DNA of 64,000 nucleotides from Listeria monocytogenes. GTDB lineage: Bacteria > Bacillota > Bacilli > Lactobacillales > Listeriaceae. Every line of letters begins with the position of its first letter. Positions within the stretch are counted from its first letter, which is position 1. The notes beneath the pieces are model-generated. The model had not been told where the DNA came from. It did no database searches and was given only the letters and a program-made list of their open reading frames with translations. The stretch covers positions 1,470,001 through 1,534,000 of the forward strand of contig NZ_CP054041.1 in assembly GCF_013282665.1 (NCBI RefSeq). The letters run 5' to 3'. A program made the position numbers and the translations under genes. Shown in pieces: positions 19,647 to 29,707 of this stretch.

Positions 19647-21524
19647 ATGAATAATCAAGATTTAGCAAAAGAGATACTTGCCCTTGTTGGTGGAGAGAAA
19701 AATATTACCGATGTCATGCATTGCTACACAAGACTTAGATTTCATTTGAAAAAAATCGATTTAGCGAATAAAGAAAAAATTGAGGAATTACCAGGCGTTA
19801 TTAATGTTCAAATTCAAAGCGGACAATTTCAAGTAGTGATTGGTAATAAAGTTTCTAAAGTTTATAAGGAATTAATAAAACTTGGAGATTTTAAACAAGG
19901 CGATAGTACGGAAACAACTGATGAAAAGAAAAAAGGAAATTTCATTGGGCGTTTCTTTGAAGTAATTTCGACGATATTCTCGCCAATAGTTCCTGCGATT
20001 GCTGGGGCCGGAATGTTAAAAGGTCTTTTAGGATTAGTTACTGTACTTGGCTGGGTTGAACCAACTAGTAGTGTTGTAACGATGCTACAAATTATATCAG
20101 ATTGTGTATTTTACTTCTTACCGTTTTTCTTAGCAGTTTCAGCAGCTCGAATCTTCAAAACGAATGAGTTTATTGCTGTCGCTGTAGCTGGTGGAATGAT
20201 GTATCCGATTATTATGGAAGGAGCAAAAGCCATTGCGAATGGTGGGCCAACTGGTTTAGATTTGTTTGGTCTCCCAGTTCCTTTTATCAATTATAGTTCT
20301 ACAGTTATTCCGATTATTTTAGCCGTTTGGATTTTAAGCTATCTTTATCGTTGGGTAGATAGATGGATGCCGGATTCTCTGGGGATTGTATTTACACCAA
20401 CTATTGTATTAATGCTGATTATTCCAATTCAATTAATTGTTATTGGACCACTGGGATCATATTTAGGTATTTGGCTTGCTGAAGGTGTTACATGGTTATT
20501 TGCACATGGTGGAATTTTAGCTGGCGGACTTCTCGGCGCAACTAGGCCATTACTAGTGATTGTCGGAATGCACTACGGTTTAATGCCAATTGCGATTCAA
20601 AATATCGCTATACTTGGGCATGACTATTTATTACCGGTTTTCTTAATGGCGAACATGGGCCAAGCGGCAGCAGCGTTAGCCGTATTTTTGAAAACAAAAA
20701 ACAAAGATTTAAAAGCTATTGCGGGATCATCAACAATTGCTGGATTTTTAGGAATTACCGAGCCTGCAATGTACGGGGTTAACTTGAGACTGAAAAAACC
20801 ATTTATCGCCGCTTTAATTGGGTCAGGTATCGGTGGTGCATTTGTGACAGGTTTTGGCGTTACAGGAAATGCGTTTGTTCTACCGGGAATAATGAGTTTA
20901 CCAGTATTTATGGGACCAAAATTTATTTATCTAATCATTGGGATGATACTTACAATCACCATCACCATCGTTTTAACATTCTTGATGAAATTTGAAGATG
21001 CACCATCTAAAAATACAAAAGGAACAGCGAAGAAACAAAACAAAGCTTCTTCTATTGAACACACAACTATTTTAAGCCCAGTAATCGGAACCACAGTTGC
21101 TTTAAAAGATGTACCAGATGCGACATTTGCAGAAGAAATTATGGGCAAAGGAATGGCTGTAAACCCAAAAGTTGGAGAGATTTACGCCCCCTTTAATGGA
21201 GAAATTGCTACTTTCTTTAAAACAGGTCATGCAATTGGCTTGCGGTCAGATGAAGGGGTAGAATTGCTTATTCACGTAGGGATTGATACGGTTAATTTAA
21301 ACGGAACTTATTTCCATCCACAAGTGAAACAAGGCGATCAAGTTAAGACTGGAGATTTGCTGTTAACATTTGATTTAGCAGAAATTAAGCAAGCAGGATA
21401 TGAAACTATTACACCCGTTATCGTTACAAACACAGAAAATTATTTGGATGTGATTGGTGCTGATGAAAATGCAGTAATGGAGCGAGAAGAGTGGTTGATT
21501 CAAGTAATTAATAAAATGAAATGA
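19647..21524 (+). CDS. PTS beta-glucoside transporter, EIIBCA fusion
   Basis: Protein of 625 residues. EIIB (1-80) has its phospho-cysteine in DVMHCYTRLRF. EIIC (about 105-465) has eight to ten membrane segments. EIIA of the glucose class (about 480-625) has the two histidines in GHAIGLR and LIHVGIDTV. Imports and phosphorylates beta-glucosides, and phosphorylates the neighbouring antiterminator. ATG at 19647 has an excellent GGAGG 6-7 bases upstream. An intact single-chain transporter, complete for the family. Confidence 0.92.
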   Translation: MNNQDLAKEILALVGGEKNITDVMHCYTRLRFHLKKIDLANKEKIEELPGVINVQIQSGQFQVVIGNKVSKVYKELIKLGDFKQGDSTETTDEKKKGNFIGRFFEVISTIFSPIVPAIAGAGMLKGLLGLVTVLGWVEPTSSVVTMLQIISDCVFYFLPFFLAVSAARIFKTNEFIAVAVAGGMMYPIIMEGAKAIANGGPTGLDLFGLPVPFINYSSTVIPIILAVWILSYLYRWVDRWMPDSLGIVFTPTIVLMLIIPIQLIVIGPLGSYLGIWLAEGVTWLFAHGGILAGGLLGATRPLLVIVGMHYGLMPIAIQNIAILGHDYLLPVFLMANMGQAAAALAVFLKTKNKDLKAIAGSSTIAGFLGITEPAMYGVNLRLKKPFIAALIGSGIGGAFVTGFGVTGNAFVLPGIMSLPVFMGPKFIYLIIGMILTITITIVLTFLMKFEDAPSKNTKGTAKKQNKASSIEHTTILSPVIGTTVALKDVPDATFAEEIMGKGMAVNPKVGEIYAPFNGEIATFFKTGHAIGLRSDEGVELLIHVGIDTVNLNGTYFHPQVKQGDQVKTGDLLLTFDLAEIKQAGYETITPVIVTNTENYLDVIGADENAVMEREEWLIQVINKMK

Positions 21525-21527
21525 TTT

Positions 21528-21562
21528 AAAAACACTATTCTCTCGTGGGAATAGTGTTTTTT
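21528..21562 (+). terminator. Terminator of bgl cassette
   Basis: AACACTATTC pairs with GAATAGTGTT, followed by TTTTT. Confidence 0.88.
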
Positions 21563-21644
21563 GTTGGGAATTATAATTTTTGGTAGAGTTGTAAGTGTCC
21601 TTTGAGGTATGATAAAAGTATTAAAAAAGATAAGGGTGGCATAA

Positions 21645-22124
21645 ATGAATATCCAAATTGTAACGGTCGGGAAATTAAAAGAAAAATATTTAGTACAAGG
21701 AATCGCTGAATATTTAAAACGACTTAGCGCCTATGCGAAAGTGACGATTGTTGAAGTTCCGGATGAGAAAGCTCCGGAAGTGCTGAGTGATGCGGAAATG
21801 AAACAAGTGAAGGATAAAGAGGGAGTGCGGATTTTAGCGAAGATTCCGGACGATGCCCATGTGATTGCGCTGGCGATTGATGGCAAAATGAAGTCGAGTG
21901 AAGAATTTGCGGCTGATTTAGATAAACTAGCGACTTATGGGAAGAGTAAGGTGACGTTTGTGATTGGTGGATCGCTGGGGCTTAGTGAGGCGGTGTTGAA
22001 GCGGAGTAATGAGCGGATTTCGTTTGGGAGGTTAACGTTGCCGCATCAGTTGATGAGATTGGTGCTGGTGGAGCAGGTTTACCGGGCATTTCGGATTGTT
22101 CGGGGGGAGCCTTATCATAAATAA
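21645..22124 (+). CDS. rlmH: 23S rRNA pseudouridine1915 N3-methyltransferase
   Basis: Protein of 159 residues, full length for RlmH/YydA. SPOUT-fold C-terminal knot with [10 protein letters not shown] (near 108) and [20 protein letters not shown]. Methylates pseudouridine 1915 in helix 69 of 23S rRNA on the assembled ribosome, using S-adenosylmethionine. Ribosome site AAGGGTGG precedes the ATG. In Bacillus this gene follows htrA's region directly; here the bgl cassette sits between. Confidence 0.95.
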   Translation: MNIQIVTVGKLKEKYLVQGIAEYLKRLSAYAKVTIVEVPDEKAPEVLSDAEMKQVKDKEGVRILAKIPDDAHVIALAIDGKMKSSEEFAADLDKLATYGKSKVTFVIGGSLGLSEAVLKRSNERISFGRLTLPHQLMRLVLVEQVYRAFRIVRGEPYHK

Positions 22125-22155
22125 CTAGCCGCTTGAAAGTGTGGTAATCAACAAC

Positions 22156-23019
22156 TTAACTTTTGAAAGCTGGTTTACTTTTTTCGATAAGCCATTTTTC
22201 ACCAGTTGAAATTGTATGATCTGCATGATAAATTAAGGTTTTTCGAAGCGCTACATATTCTGCGGGTAATGTTTCATAGTTTAGAAAATGGTAGTTTAGT
22301 GCGATGCTTTCAGGAATAATTCCAATACCAAGTTCATTGTTGCAGATTTCAACAAGTGTTTCAGGAATATTAATCTCTGATAAAGAAACATTTGGAATAT
22401 TAAAATCGTTAATGAGAGCAGCTAGGGCCCGGTATGAATAACATTGTTTGCTGAAGACGTATAATCGTTCTTCCGCTAATATTTTTTGGACTGATTTTCC
22501 AGCTGTGTTGCCTGCGAAAACTAGTTTATCCCATGAGAGCGTTTGTGAGATGATTTGGCTATCTTGAAATAAATTTTCTTTTTCGAGTTCAGCGACATAA
22601 GCGATGGTTAGTTCTCTGTTAGCTATTTTTGGTATTAATTCACTTGTACTTCCGCTAACGATAGATAATTTTTTATTTGGAAACTGTTGATAGAACTCTT
22701 TAATGATTGTGTTAAATTCCATAGGCAAAGAAGATTGCGTAATACCGATTGAGATAGTTTCTTCTTCATTATTGATAATATCAATCGTTTCCTCCCATAA
22801 TAAAATCATTTTTTTGAATTGTTGATAGATTTTTTCGCCCTCTTTAGTCAATTCCACACCATTCGAGTGCCGGAAGAAAAGTTGAGTTTGGAACTGTTTT
22901 TCGATATTTTTTATTTTATTGGACATATTAGACTGTAAATGATGCAGTTCATTTGCTGCTGCAGAAATACTCTTTAGTTCAGCTACTTTATTAAATGCTT
23001 TCATGTTTTCAATATCCAT
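22156..23019 (-). CDS. LysR-family transcriptional regulator
   Basis: Protein of 287 residues. N-terminal winged helix (1-60) with AAANELHHLQSNMSNKIKNI as the helix-turn-helix, then a periplasmic-binding-like effector domain (about 88-287). Divergent from the nitroreductase gene, with 118 bases between the starts, so it most likely controls that gene and itself. Effector unknown. Confidence 0.87.
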   Translation of the reverse strand: MDIENMKAFNKVAELKSISAAANELHHLQSNMSNKIKNIEKQFQTQLFFRHSNGVELTKEGEKIYQQFKKMILLWEETIDIINNEEETISIGITQSSLPMEFNTIIKEFYQQFPNKKLSIVSGSTSELIPKIANRELTIAYVAELEKENLFQDSQIISQTLSWDKLVFAGNTAGKSVQKILAEERLYVFSKQCYSYRALAALINDFNIPNVSLSEINIPETLVEICNNELGIGIIPESIALNYHFLNYETLPAEYVALRKTLIYHADHTISTGEKWLIEKSKPAFKS

Positions 23020-23137
23020 AATTTCCTCCTTCTGATATCAAAAATAATGATACCGGCATACGATTTACGCATTTCAAATGATAGTGCAGATAGATTATAC
23101 TTTATTTACAATATAAATTCAATTTGGGGGTTATGCT

Positions 23138-23875
23138 ATGAATGCAACAATTCAACAATTAGTTAAACATGTTTCAGTAAGAGAATTTAAAAATGAAAGA
23201 TTATCAGATGAAACCAAACAACATTTATTATCAGCTGCGAGAAGTGCATCTAGTTCGCATTTTGTACAATCTTTTTCTATTTTAGAAATCACAGATGAAA
23301 AACTAAGAAAGGAACTAGCTGAAATTACGAATAGTGCTTCTTATGTAAATCAAACGGGAACCTTTTATGTGTTTGTAGGTGATTTATACCGACAATCAAA
23401 ACTTTTACTGGAGAATAATCGAACTTTAGATGGTTTGAGAAATATGGAATCGTTACTCGTATCGGTGATAGATGCTACAATTGCAGCTCAAAATATGGTT
23501 ATTGCTGCTGAGTCTCTTGATTTAGGAATCTGTTATATCGGTGGAATAAGAAATGATATTGAAAAAGTGGCTAATTTGCTAAACTTACCACCATTTACGA
23601 TACCTGTTTTCGGATTAACTGTAGGCGTTCCAGAATATAAAAATCAAGTAAAACCACGGCTATTACTAGAAAATCAAGTAGGAGAAAATCAGTATCCACA
23701 TGAACAATTTACGGATTTAAAAGCGTATGAGGAATTGACCAAAGAATATTATGCTTTACGTGAAAAAAATCAGCATCAAACTTCATGGGGAGACAAGAAT
23801 GTAGAGTTTTTTGAAGAAATACGAAGACCAGAAATAGCGGGATTCTTGAAGAAACAAGGGTTTACATTGGATTGA
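23138..23875 (+). CDS. NADPH-dependent FMN oxidoreductase (nitroreductase family, NfsA/Frp type)
   Basis: Protein of 245 residues. The N-terminal HVSVREFKNERL is typical of flavin-binding nitroreductases; AARSASSSHFVQSF carries the FMN-contacting serines; later ICYIGGIRNDIEKV and FGLTVGVPEY are family hallmarks. Reduces nitro compounds, quinones or disulfides with NADPH. Physiological substrate unknown. The divergent LysR gene suggests inducible control. Cytosolic flavoprotein. Confidence 0.87.
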   Translation: MNATIQQLVKHVSVREFKNERLSDETKQHLLSAARSASSSHFVQSFSILEITDEKLRKELAEITNSASYVNQTGTFYVFVGDLYRQSKLLLENNRTLDGLRNMESLLVSVIDATIAAQNMVIAAESLDLGICYIGGIRNDIEKVANLLNLPPFTIPVFGLTVGVPEYKNQVKPRLLLENQVGENQYPHEQFTDLKAYEELTKEYYALREKNQHQTSWGDKNVEFFEEIRRPEIAGFLKKQGFTLD

Positions 23876-24077
23876 TTAGTTTTCATTGCTGGGCGTATAA
23901 AAAGATAATCGTGTTAAATTTAGGAAAAGCTGGAAAAATATTTTTTTCGGCTTTTTATTTGATTTCGGCTATTATTTAGTCATAGAAAGTTTAAACTAGA
24001 TTAGATGGGGATAGATTTGTATAATTAATATGGAGTTGAAATTACACTAATATACCCTAAATAAAAGGAGGATCCAA

Positions 24078-24716
24078 ATGAAATTTCTAAAAAAATACGG
24101 TTTTTACTTTTTATTACTCGGCGTTTTGAGTGATTTTCTAACGCCTTACATACTTGGAATCTTTTACCCAGAATTAAACCAAATGACGCGGGTTATGAGT
24201 GTGTTTGGGGATGTGGCTAGTCCGGTTCGAGGGGCTTTTTTGGTTTGGTCGGTGGTGTCTGGGGTGTTCTTTGTGCTCGCTTTACCGGCGATTTATCAGA
24301 GCGTTGTTAAAACTTCGCGGACTTTGGCGATTTTGCTTGCTTCAGCGATTGGATTGTATGGAGTTGGCGATTGTATTTTTACGGGGCTGTTTAGTATTGA
24401 TACGGAGCAGGCGAGTTGGACGTTTTCGACTTGGGTGCATAATATTGGCTCGGGGCTTGGTTATGCGGGATTTTTGATTTTTCCGTTGTTTCTGGTCATT
24501 CTGTACCGGAAAACTGGCGAGAAGACGCTCAGCAATGTTTATCTTGTGCTATTAATCGTTAGTTTACTATCTGCTAGTATTTATGGACTTGCGCGGATTC
24601 CAGCGGTGAATCACTTGCCGGTTTTAGATAAAATTGGTTTTTGTCAGCGGATTAGTTTCTTTTTTAATTATTTGCCGATTGTTGTTTTTGGAATTGATCG
24701 GATTAGAAAACCCTAG
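24078..24716 (+). CDS. DUF998-like integral membrane protein
   Basis: Protein of 212 residues with about six membrane segments and little soluble sequence. Length, topology and the pattern near the C terminus (LPVLDKIGFCQRISF) are like DUF998 proteins, whose function is not known. AAAGGAGGA ribosome site 7 bases before the ATG. Convergent with the PRD activator; the two share a terminator and their stops are only a few bases apart. Confidence 0.6.
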   Translation: MKFLKKYGFYFLLLGVLSDFLTPYILGIFYPELNQMTRVMSVFGDVASPVRGAFLVWSVVSGVFFVLALPAIYQSVVKTSRTLAILLASAIGLYGVGDCIFTGLFSIDTEQASWTFSTWVHNIGSGLGYAGFLIFPLFLVILYRKTGEKTLSNVYLVLLIVSLLSASIYGLARIPAVNHLPVLDKIGFCQRISFFFNYLPIVVFGIDRIRKP

Positions 24717-24745
24717 ATTGTTTAAGAATCTAGGGTTTTTTGTTC
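24708..24745. terminator. Bidirectional terminator
   Basis: AAAACCCTAGATT pairs with AATCTAGGGTTTT, between convergent genes and overlapping both stop regions. Confidence 0.87.
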
Positions 24746-26593
24746 GCAAAGTTCGATAAATTGCTGGAAATCTTCTTGTTTGGCTAGTTTTTTGACGAAG
24801 CTGCGTTCGTTTAAGATGGTTACTAGTTGGCCGAATAATTCTTCAAAAGAGTTGTCGCGTTCTTCTTTCATAGTGAGTAGGAGGACGAGTTTGACGCGAT
24901 TTCCGCCCCAGTCGATTGGTTTATCAAGTGAGCATACGGCGACGGCATTTTTCTTCGCGCTTCGCTGGATGGCATGCGGGATGGCGTAGTAGTTGCCGTA
25001 ACAGGTGCTCGATAATTGTTCGCGCTCGAATACTTTTGCTACGTAATCGGGTTCGCAGTAGTCAAATGCAGTTAATTGCTCGCAAAGAAAGGTGATGGTT
25101 TCTTCTTTTGATTTGAAGTTTTGCTTTGGAAAGAACAGTTCTTTTTTGAAAAATTTTCTGGAAATCGATTCGGTTTTTGGCTTTTTTTCTAAAATGTGTT
25201 TGATTTTTTGCAAATCGCTCTCTGCTAAAAGCAAATCGTAGTGATAGACTGGGATGTCGGTTGTTAGGTTTAATGGCTCGGCGGTTAAAATCAAGTGAAT
25301 TTCTTTGTCTAAGGTGAACTGTTTTATGTCGAAAATGGACTGGGAAACGAGTAAATCAATCGAAAAATCAGGTATTTTCTTTAGTTGATTATGAATTAAG
25401 CGTTGACTGCCTGCGCCGTATGGGGTAACTAAGAGTATCTTTCTCTTTTTGCCGTGATTGATTGTTTCCGAAGCGGACAGAAAGTGTAACGCGATATACG
25501 CAATTTCGTCATCTGGGAAAGTGATTGCGAGCTCTTTTTGAATAAAGGCAGAGGCATAAACACTGACATTGTAGATAAACGGAAATTTGTTTTTTAATTC
25601 TTCAGTGAGCGGGTTGGTTAAATATTGTTTGTGATAGGCTCTTTTGTATAGGGCTGATATATGGGCCACTAGATAGGTGGCTATTTTTTCGTCAGCTGAA
25701 AAGTCGATATGGAAATTTTGGTCCACTGCTTCAAGGAGCCGAGTGACAACGCTGCCAAAAACTTGCGCGTCAATGGTGGAAGTTGTCACTAATTTGCCGG
25801 AATAAAGCCGGGCGATATAGCTTAGTTCTTGTGTTGGAATATTGATTTGTAGTTCGGCTTCTAACGTTTCTGCTAGCTGTTCTGCCATTTCAAGGCTAGT
25901 TTTATCTTGCTCAAGTAAAGCGGTTCGTTCTATATAGCTGCCCATACTGATTCGCTCAATTAAAACAGCGATATGCAAGATGAACGAAATTGTCGAAAAA
26001 TCATTCATGAAAAATTCGTTCTTTTTGTGGTACGCAATAATAAGCTCAGAAAGTTGTTTTAGATTGCAATAATCGAAGTAATCGGCGTATTTATCTAGGC
26101 TTAATTGATGGTTTTCGATTTCCTGATTGAGGAACAGGTTGAAGATGCGGCGCTTTTCTTCTTCACCGCCCTCCGTTATGAGCTCGTTGTTTTTTCTAAT
26201 AATACAAAGCGACTCATCTTTTTCAGCGATAGCCGCGTTGAGCTCTTTAATAATACGAGATAACGTCGATTCACTAATAAAAAATTGGTCGGCTAAATCA
26301 TAGAAATTCGTATGATCTTGTTCGATAATATGGCGTAATAATTCAAAATGTAGGTTTTCGTTATTTTTAGTTAGATTCATTTGTAAAAGTTGCTCGTTTG
26401 GTGTCAAAAAATAACCTTTTCCAGCTTTTGATGTGATGATTGTGGAACTAAATGACTGGTTAATTTGCATAATGTCATTTCGCACAGTTTTGGAAGAAAC
26501 GCCTAACATTTCTGAAAGTGCTTTTGCTGTTACTGTCTTTTGGCTGTCGTTAAGCTTTTCTAACAATGAACGTTGCCTTTCTGAAATAGTCAT
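24722..26593 (-). CDS. LicR/BglG-type PRD transcriptional activator
   Basis: Protein of 623 residues. HTH_11 (1-60) and a second HTH of the Mga kind (about 75-160), PRD1 (about 170-275) and PRD2 (about 285-385), an EIIB-like domain (about 388-475) and a C-terminal EIIA-like domain (about 480-620, with His in YYAIPHAIQ). The EIIB-like loop reads VTPYGAGSQR and lacks the usual phospho-cysteine. Activators of this build drive PTS operons when unphosphorylated at one PRD and phosphorylated at another. It lies downstream of, and on the same strand as, the lic-like operon, and probably acts at the palindrome at 30104-30128. Confidence 0.88.
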   Translation of the reverse strand: MTISERQRSLLEKLNDSQKTVTAKALSEMLGVSSKTVRNDIMQINQSFSSTIITSKAGKGYFLTPNEQLLQMNLTKNNENLHFELLRHIIEQDHTNFYDLADQFFISESTLSRIIKELNAAIAEKDESLCIIRKNNELITEGGEEEKRRIFNLFLNQEIENHQLSLDKYADYFDYCNLKQLSELIIAYHKKNEFFMNDFSTISFILHIAVLIERISMGSYIERTALLEQDKTSLEMAEQLAETLEAELQINIPTQELSYIARLYSGKLVTTSTIDAQVFGSVVTRLLEAVDQNFHIDFSADEKIATYLVAHISALYKRAYHKQYLTNPLTEELKNKFPFIYNVSVYASAFIQKELAITFPDDEIAYIALHFLSASETINHGKKRKILLVTPYGAGSQRLIHNQLKKIPDFSIDLLVSQSIFDIKQFTLDKEIHLILTAEPLNLTTDIPVYHYDLLLAESDLQKIKHILEKKPKTESISRKFFKKELFFPKQNFKSKEETITFLCEQLTAFDYCEPDYVAKVFEREQLSSTCYGNYYAIPHAIQRSAKKNAVAVCSLDKPIDWGGNRVKLVLLLTMKEERDNSFEELFGQLVTILNERSFVKKLAKQEDFQQFIELCEQKTLDS

Positions 26594-26642
26594 TTTATCC
26601 CCCCTAATTCTCCCTTAACCTATTGTTATTATACAACACCAA

Positions 26643-26685
26643 ATAGAGAAAGAGACGAGTTTTTTGTCCCAATCTCTATTTAAGT
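26643..26685 (-). terminator. Hairpin after EIIC gene
   Basis: AAATAGAGA and TCTCTATTT pair around an inner GAC/GTC stem; the T run is weak. It likely ends the lic-type operon before the activator gene. Confidence 0.5.
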
Positions 26686-26690
26686 GGCTA

Positions 26691-28004
26691 TTAATTAGCA
26701 GCAATGTTTTCTTCTTCGGCTTCTTTTTCTAAAGCGACAAGATTTTTCTCATACACTTTTAGGAATGGGTAGTACATCAGACCGTTTAAGAAAATCAGGA
26801 TGAATACGAGAACGATGGCTCGCCAGTCCATGGTGGATAGAAATGCTCCAATTGGTGCGGGCATTTGCCAAGAGAAGACGGCGAACGTTTTTCCAACAAT
26901 CCCGAAATACATACAAAGATACGTGATGACACCATTGAATACGGATGTGAAAATGAACGGAAAGAAGAAAATCGGATTCAGCATTAGTGGTGTTCCGAAA
27001 ATTAGCGGCTCAGAAATTCCGAATATGGAAGGTAAGAAGCCGACTTTCCCGACGGTGCTTAGTTGTTTGGACTTAGAGCGCATCATTAAAAAGGCAAGTG
27101 CGAGAACGGAACCAGAACCACCAATGATAACGAAATATGTCCAGAATGGTGTCGTGAAAATATTCGTCAAATCTTGACCAGCCATTTTTTCAGCGGCGTT
27201 GATTGAAAGGTTTCCGTCACGAATTGGGCCTAGAATTCCGGCAAGTGCGGCATCGTGCACACCGAAGAACCAGAATAGGTGAACTAGGAAAATACTTAGA
27301 ATCGTGAATGGTAAGCTATCGGCCGCTTTGAAACTCGGCGCCATTTTTTCATACAAGAATTGGATGGCAGTTGTGTCTAGTAGGTTGAAAATGATAAAGA
27401 TAATCGAGAAAAAAGTCATTAAAATAATACCAGGAACTAAGGCTGCGAATGTCTCGGATAGTGAGGCTGGGACGCTATCGGGCATGGTTATTCGACCGAC
27501 ATTTTTCTTACGCATCCAGTGATAGCCTTCTACGGTAACGATGGCGACGAAAATCGAGAGTAATATTCCGCGTCCATCAAGGAAACTAATGTCGACTTCT
27601 TTGCCGTCCCAACCCATTTTGATTGGATTAAGTACGAGCATAAAGAAACCGGCGATAGAAAACATGAGTGGGCGTAAGAAATCTTCGTGATAGTGTTTGC
27701 ATAAATAATACGTGATACCGACGCAAATATATAACGACATGGCGCCAAGTGTGATTCCGCTAATCCAGTTTAGGATTAAATCATATTTTTCGGCAAAGTT
27801 AGCCCAGGCAAGCAGGAAGCCATTTGTTGTATTATCAGTTACTGGAGCCGCTTTCAAAATAATCGGAATCGAACCAAACAATGTTATTGGTAGCATGGAC
27901 ATAAAGGCATCTCTGGTTGCTTTCAAATGGCGTTGCTGGCTAAGTTTGTTAGCCAGCGGGGAAATATATTGATCCATTTTTTCGCTAATGGTATTAAATC
28001 GCAT
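26691..28004 (-). CDS. PTS EIIC, lactose/cellobiose family
   Basis: Protein of 437 residues with about ten membrane segments, of the LacE/CelB family. Hallmarks are FWFFGVHDAALAGILGP and the GISEPLIFGTPLMLNP loop that binds sugar. Membrane channel for a beta-glucoside or oligosaccharide, working with the separate EIIB and EIIA subunits of this operon. The gene follows EIIB by four bases. Full length. Confidence 0.92.
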   Translation of the reverse strand: MRFNTISEKMDQYISPLANKLSQQRHLKATRDAFMSMLPITLFGSIPIILKAAPVTDNTTNGFLLAWANFAEKYDLILNWISGITLGAMSLYICVGITYYLCKHYHEDFLRPLMFSIAGFFMLVLNPIKMGWDGKEVDISFLDGRGILLSIFVAIVTVEGYHWMRKKNVGRITMPDSVPASLSETFAALVPGIILMTFFSIIFIIFNLLDTTAIQFLYEKMAPSFKAADSLPFTILSIFLVHLFWFFGVHDAALAGILGPIRDGNLSINAAEKMAGQDLTNIFTTPFWTYFVIIGGSGSVLALAFLMMRSKSKQLSTVGKVGFLPSIFGISEPLIFGTPLMLNPIFFFPFIFTSVFNGVITYLCMYFGIVGKTFAVFSWQMPAPIGAFLSTMDWRAIVLVFILIFLNGLMYYPFLKVYEKNLVALEKEAEEENIAAN

Positions 28005-28008
28005 GTTT

Positions 28009-28299
28009 TTATCCTCCTATTAATTTCTGGATGTCTTCGTAAACCCCTTTGCCGTCCATGATGCCGTATTTTACTGGTGAAATGGCATGGACTGGGACGC
28101 TGACGGCCTGTTTAATTTGTGGCATAAGGAAACGGATTTGAGGGCCGATAAGAACGAGATCGACACCCTCCAAATAATCGGTATACTCGGATTCACTATA
28201 AGCAGTGACGTTTAATGTATTGCCAGAAGCGGCTTCGATTTTTTTCGCAAGCATTCCTGTGGACATACCAGCATTGCAAACTAACATGATATTTTTCAT
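28009..28299 (-). CDS. PTS EIIB, lactose/cellobiose family
   Basis: Protein of 96 residues. The phospho-cysteine loop MLVCNAGMSTGMLA sits at the N terminus, as in CelA/LicB proteins. ATG at 28299 is chosen because AAAAGGAG lies just upstream; a longer frame would overlap the glycosidase stop. Transfers phosphate from EIIA to the incoming sugar at EIIC. Cytosolic. Confidence 0.92.
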   Translation of the reverse strand: MKNIMLVCNAGMSTGMLAKKIEAASGNTLNVTAYSESEYTDYLEGVDLVLIGPQIRFLMPQIKQAVSVPVHAISPVKYGIMDGKGVYEDIQKLIGG

Positions 28300-28315
28300 T
28301 TTTCTGCTCCTTTTT

Positions 28316-29707
28316 TTAAAATTCTCTTCGTTTGATGAGTTTTCCCTGACTTTCAATCATTTCTTTGAACCAGTAGTAGGAAGCTTTTGGTTTTCTGATT
28401 TGGTTGTTTTCGAAATCAACTGCTACAAGTCCGTAACGCTTTTCAACTCCATTTTTCCAAGAGTAAAGGTCGAACGGGGACCAAGCGTAGTAGCCACGAA
28501 CGTCACAACCAGCATCAATTGCGTTGAAAATGGCGTTAATATGGTCATTCATAAAGGCGATACGGTAGGCATCATCTACTTGTGGCACAGAAACGTCTTC
28601 GCGAACCCCAATGCCGTTTTCTGTCACATAAAGTGGTAATTGATAGCGTTCGTAAGCTTCGATTAAGCCATCTTGTAAGCCTTTTGGATAAATTTCTGTG
28701 TCCCATTCGGTTGTTTCGTTGGCAGGATCTTTCACTTGTTCGAACCAGTTTTTGATGAGAACTTTACTTTCGCCTTTTTTACCGCTGTGGTTAAATTGTA
28801 GCTGGGTTTCGCCGCCAGTGTATGGTTTAACGAGCGTGCGCGAATAGTAATTTAAGCCGATGAAGTCGACAGTGTTTTGTTTAATTGTTTGTAGTTCGTC
28901 GGTTTTCATAAAGCTGATGTCGTGCGATTTTGCTAGCTCGGCAATGAGATCGACCGGGAATTCGCCAAGTGCGGCTGTGTCGAGAATCCAGTTGTTGCAA
29001 TAGTTATCAGCGTAGCGCATTGCAATTTTTGTTTCGATACTTTCATCGACACCGTTCACCGGCGTGTAGCTGTGGACAATGCCGATTTGCCCAGGATAGT
29101 TGCCTTCTTTAAAAGCCTTGACGCCTAAAGCACTCGCGTACATCACATTATAAGCCGCAATCATCGTTTTTTGCGTATCTTGATAGCCGGGCGGATAGTT
29201 GCCGATTTTATATCCGTTAGCAACAAACCATTTTGGCTCGTTAAACGTAGTCCAATTCGTGATTTTATCACCAAAATGGTCATAACAAACCTTGGCATAA
29301 TGCTCGAATGCGGCACAAACGTCGTGATCCAACCAGCCACCAGTTTCTTCCCAATATTGTGGTAAATCCCAATGATAAAGTGTCACAAACGGCTCAATAT
29401 CATATTTTTTACACGTATCTAGCAAGTGTTGGTAAAATTCGATCCCTTTTAAGTTGATGTCACCTTGCCTGTTTTTTATAATTCGCGGCCAAGATAAGGA
29501 AAAACGATACGAATTTTGCCCGCCTTCTTTCATCATCCGAATGTCTTCCTCGTAGCGATGGTAGTGATCGCTCGCTACATCGCCATTCTCAAGACCTGCT
29601 TCGTGCAAGTAGTAGTCCCACATCGATTCTGCCTTGCCATCCACATTCCAAGCACCTTCACATTGATAAGAGGCCGTGGCACCTCCCCATAAAAAGTTAT
29701 TATTCAT
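28316..29707 (-). CDS. 6-phospho-beta-glucosidase/galactosidase (GH1)
   Basis: Protein of 463 residues. Motifs: NNFLWGGATASYQCEGAW at the N terminus, acid/base TTFNEPKWF, nucleophile YVTENGIG. Cleaves the phosphorylated disaccharide imported by the adjacent EII. Its ATG overlaps the EIIA stop by eight bases, so the two are coupled. Exact sugar specificity (glucoside or galactoside) cannot be settled from sequence. One of three GH1 enzymes in the window. Confidence 0.92.
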   Translation of the reverse strand: MNNNFLWGGATASYQCEGAWNVDGKAESMWDYYLHEAGLENGDVASDHYHRYEEDIRMMKEGGQNSYRFSLSWPRIIKNRQGDINLKGIEFYQHLLDTCKKYDIEPFVTLYHWDLPQYWEETGGWLDHDVCAAFEHYAKVCYDHFGDKITNWTTFNEPKWFVANGYKIGNYPPGYQDTQKTMIAAYNVMYASALGVKAFKEGNYPGQIGIVHSYTPVNGVDESIETKIAMRYADNYCNNWILDTAALGEFPVDLIAELAKSHDISFMKTDELQTIKQNTVDFIGLNYYSRTLVKPYTGGETQLQFNHSGKKGESKVLIKNWFEQVKDPANETTEWDTEIYPKGLQDGLIEAYERYQLPLYVTENGIGVREDVSVPQVDDAYRIAFMNDHINAIFNAIDAGCDVRGYYAWSPFDLYSWKNGVEKRYGLVAVDFENNQIRKPKASYYWFKEMIESQGKLIKRREF

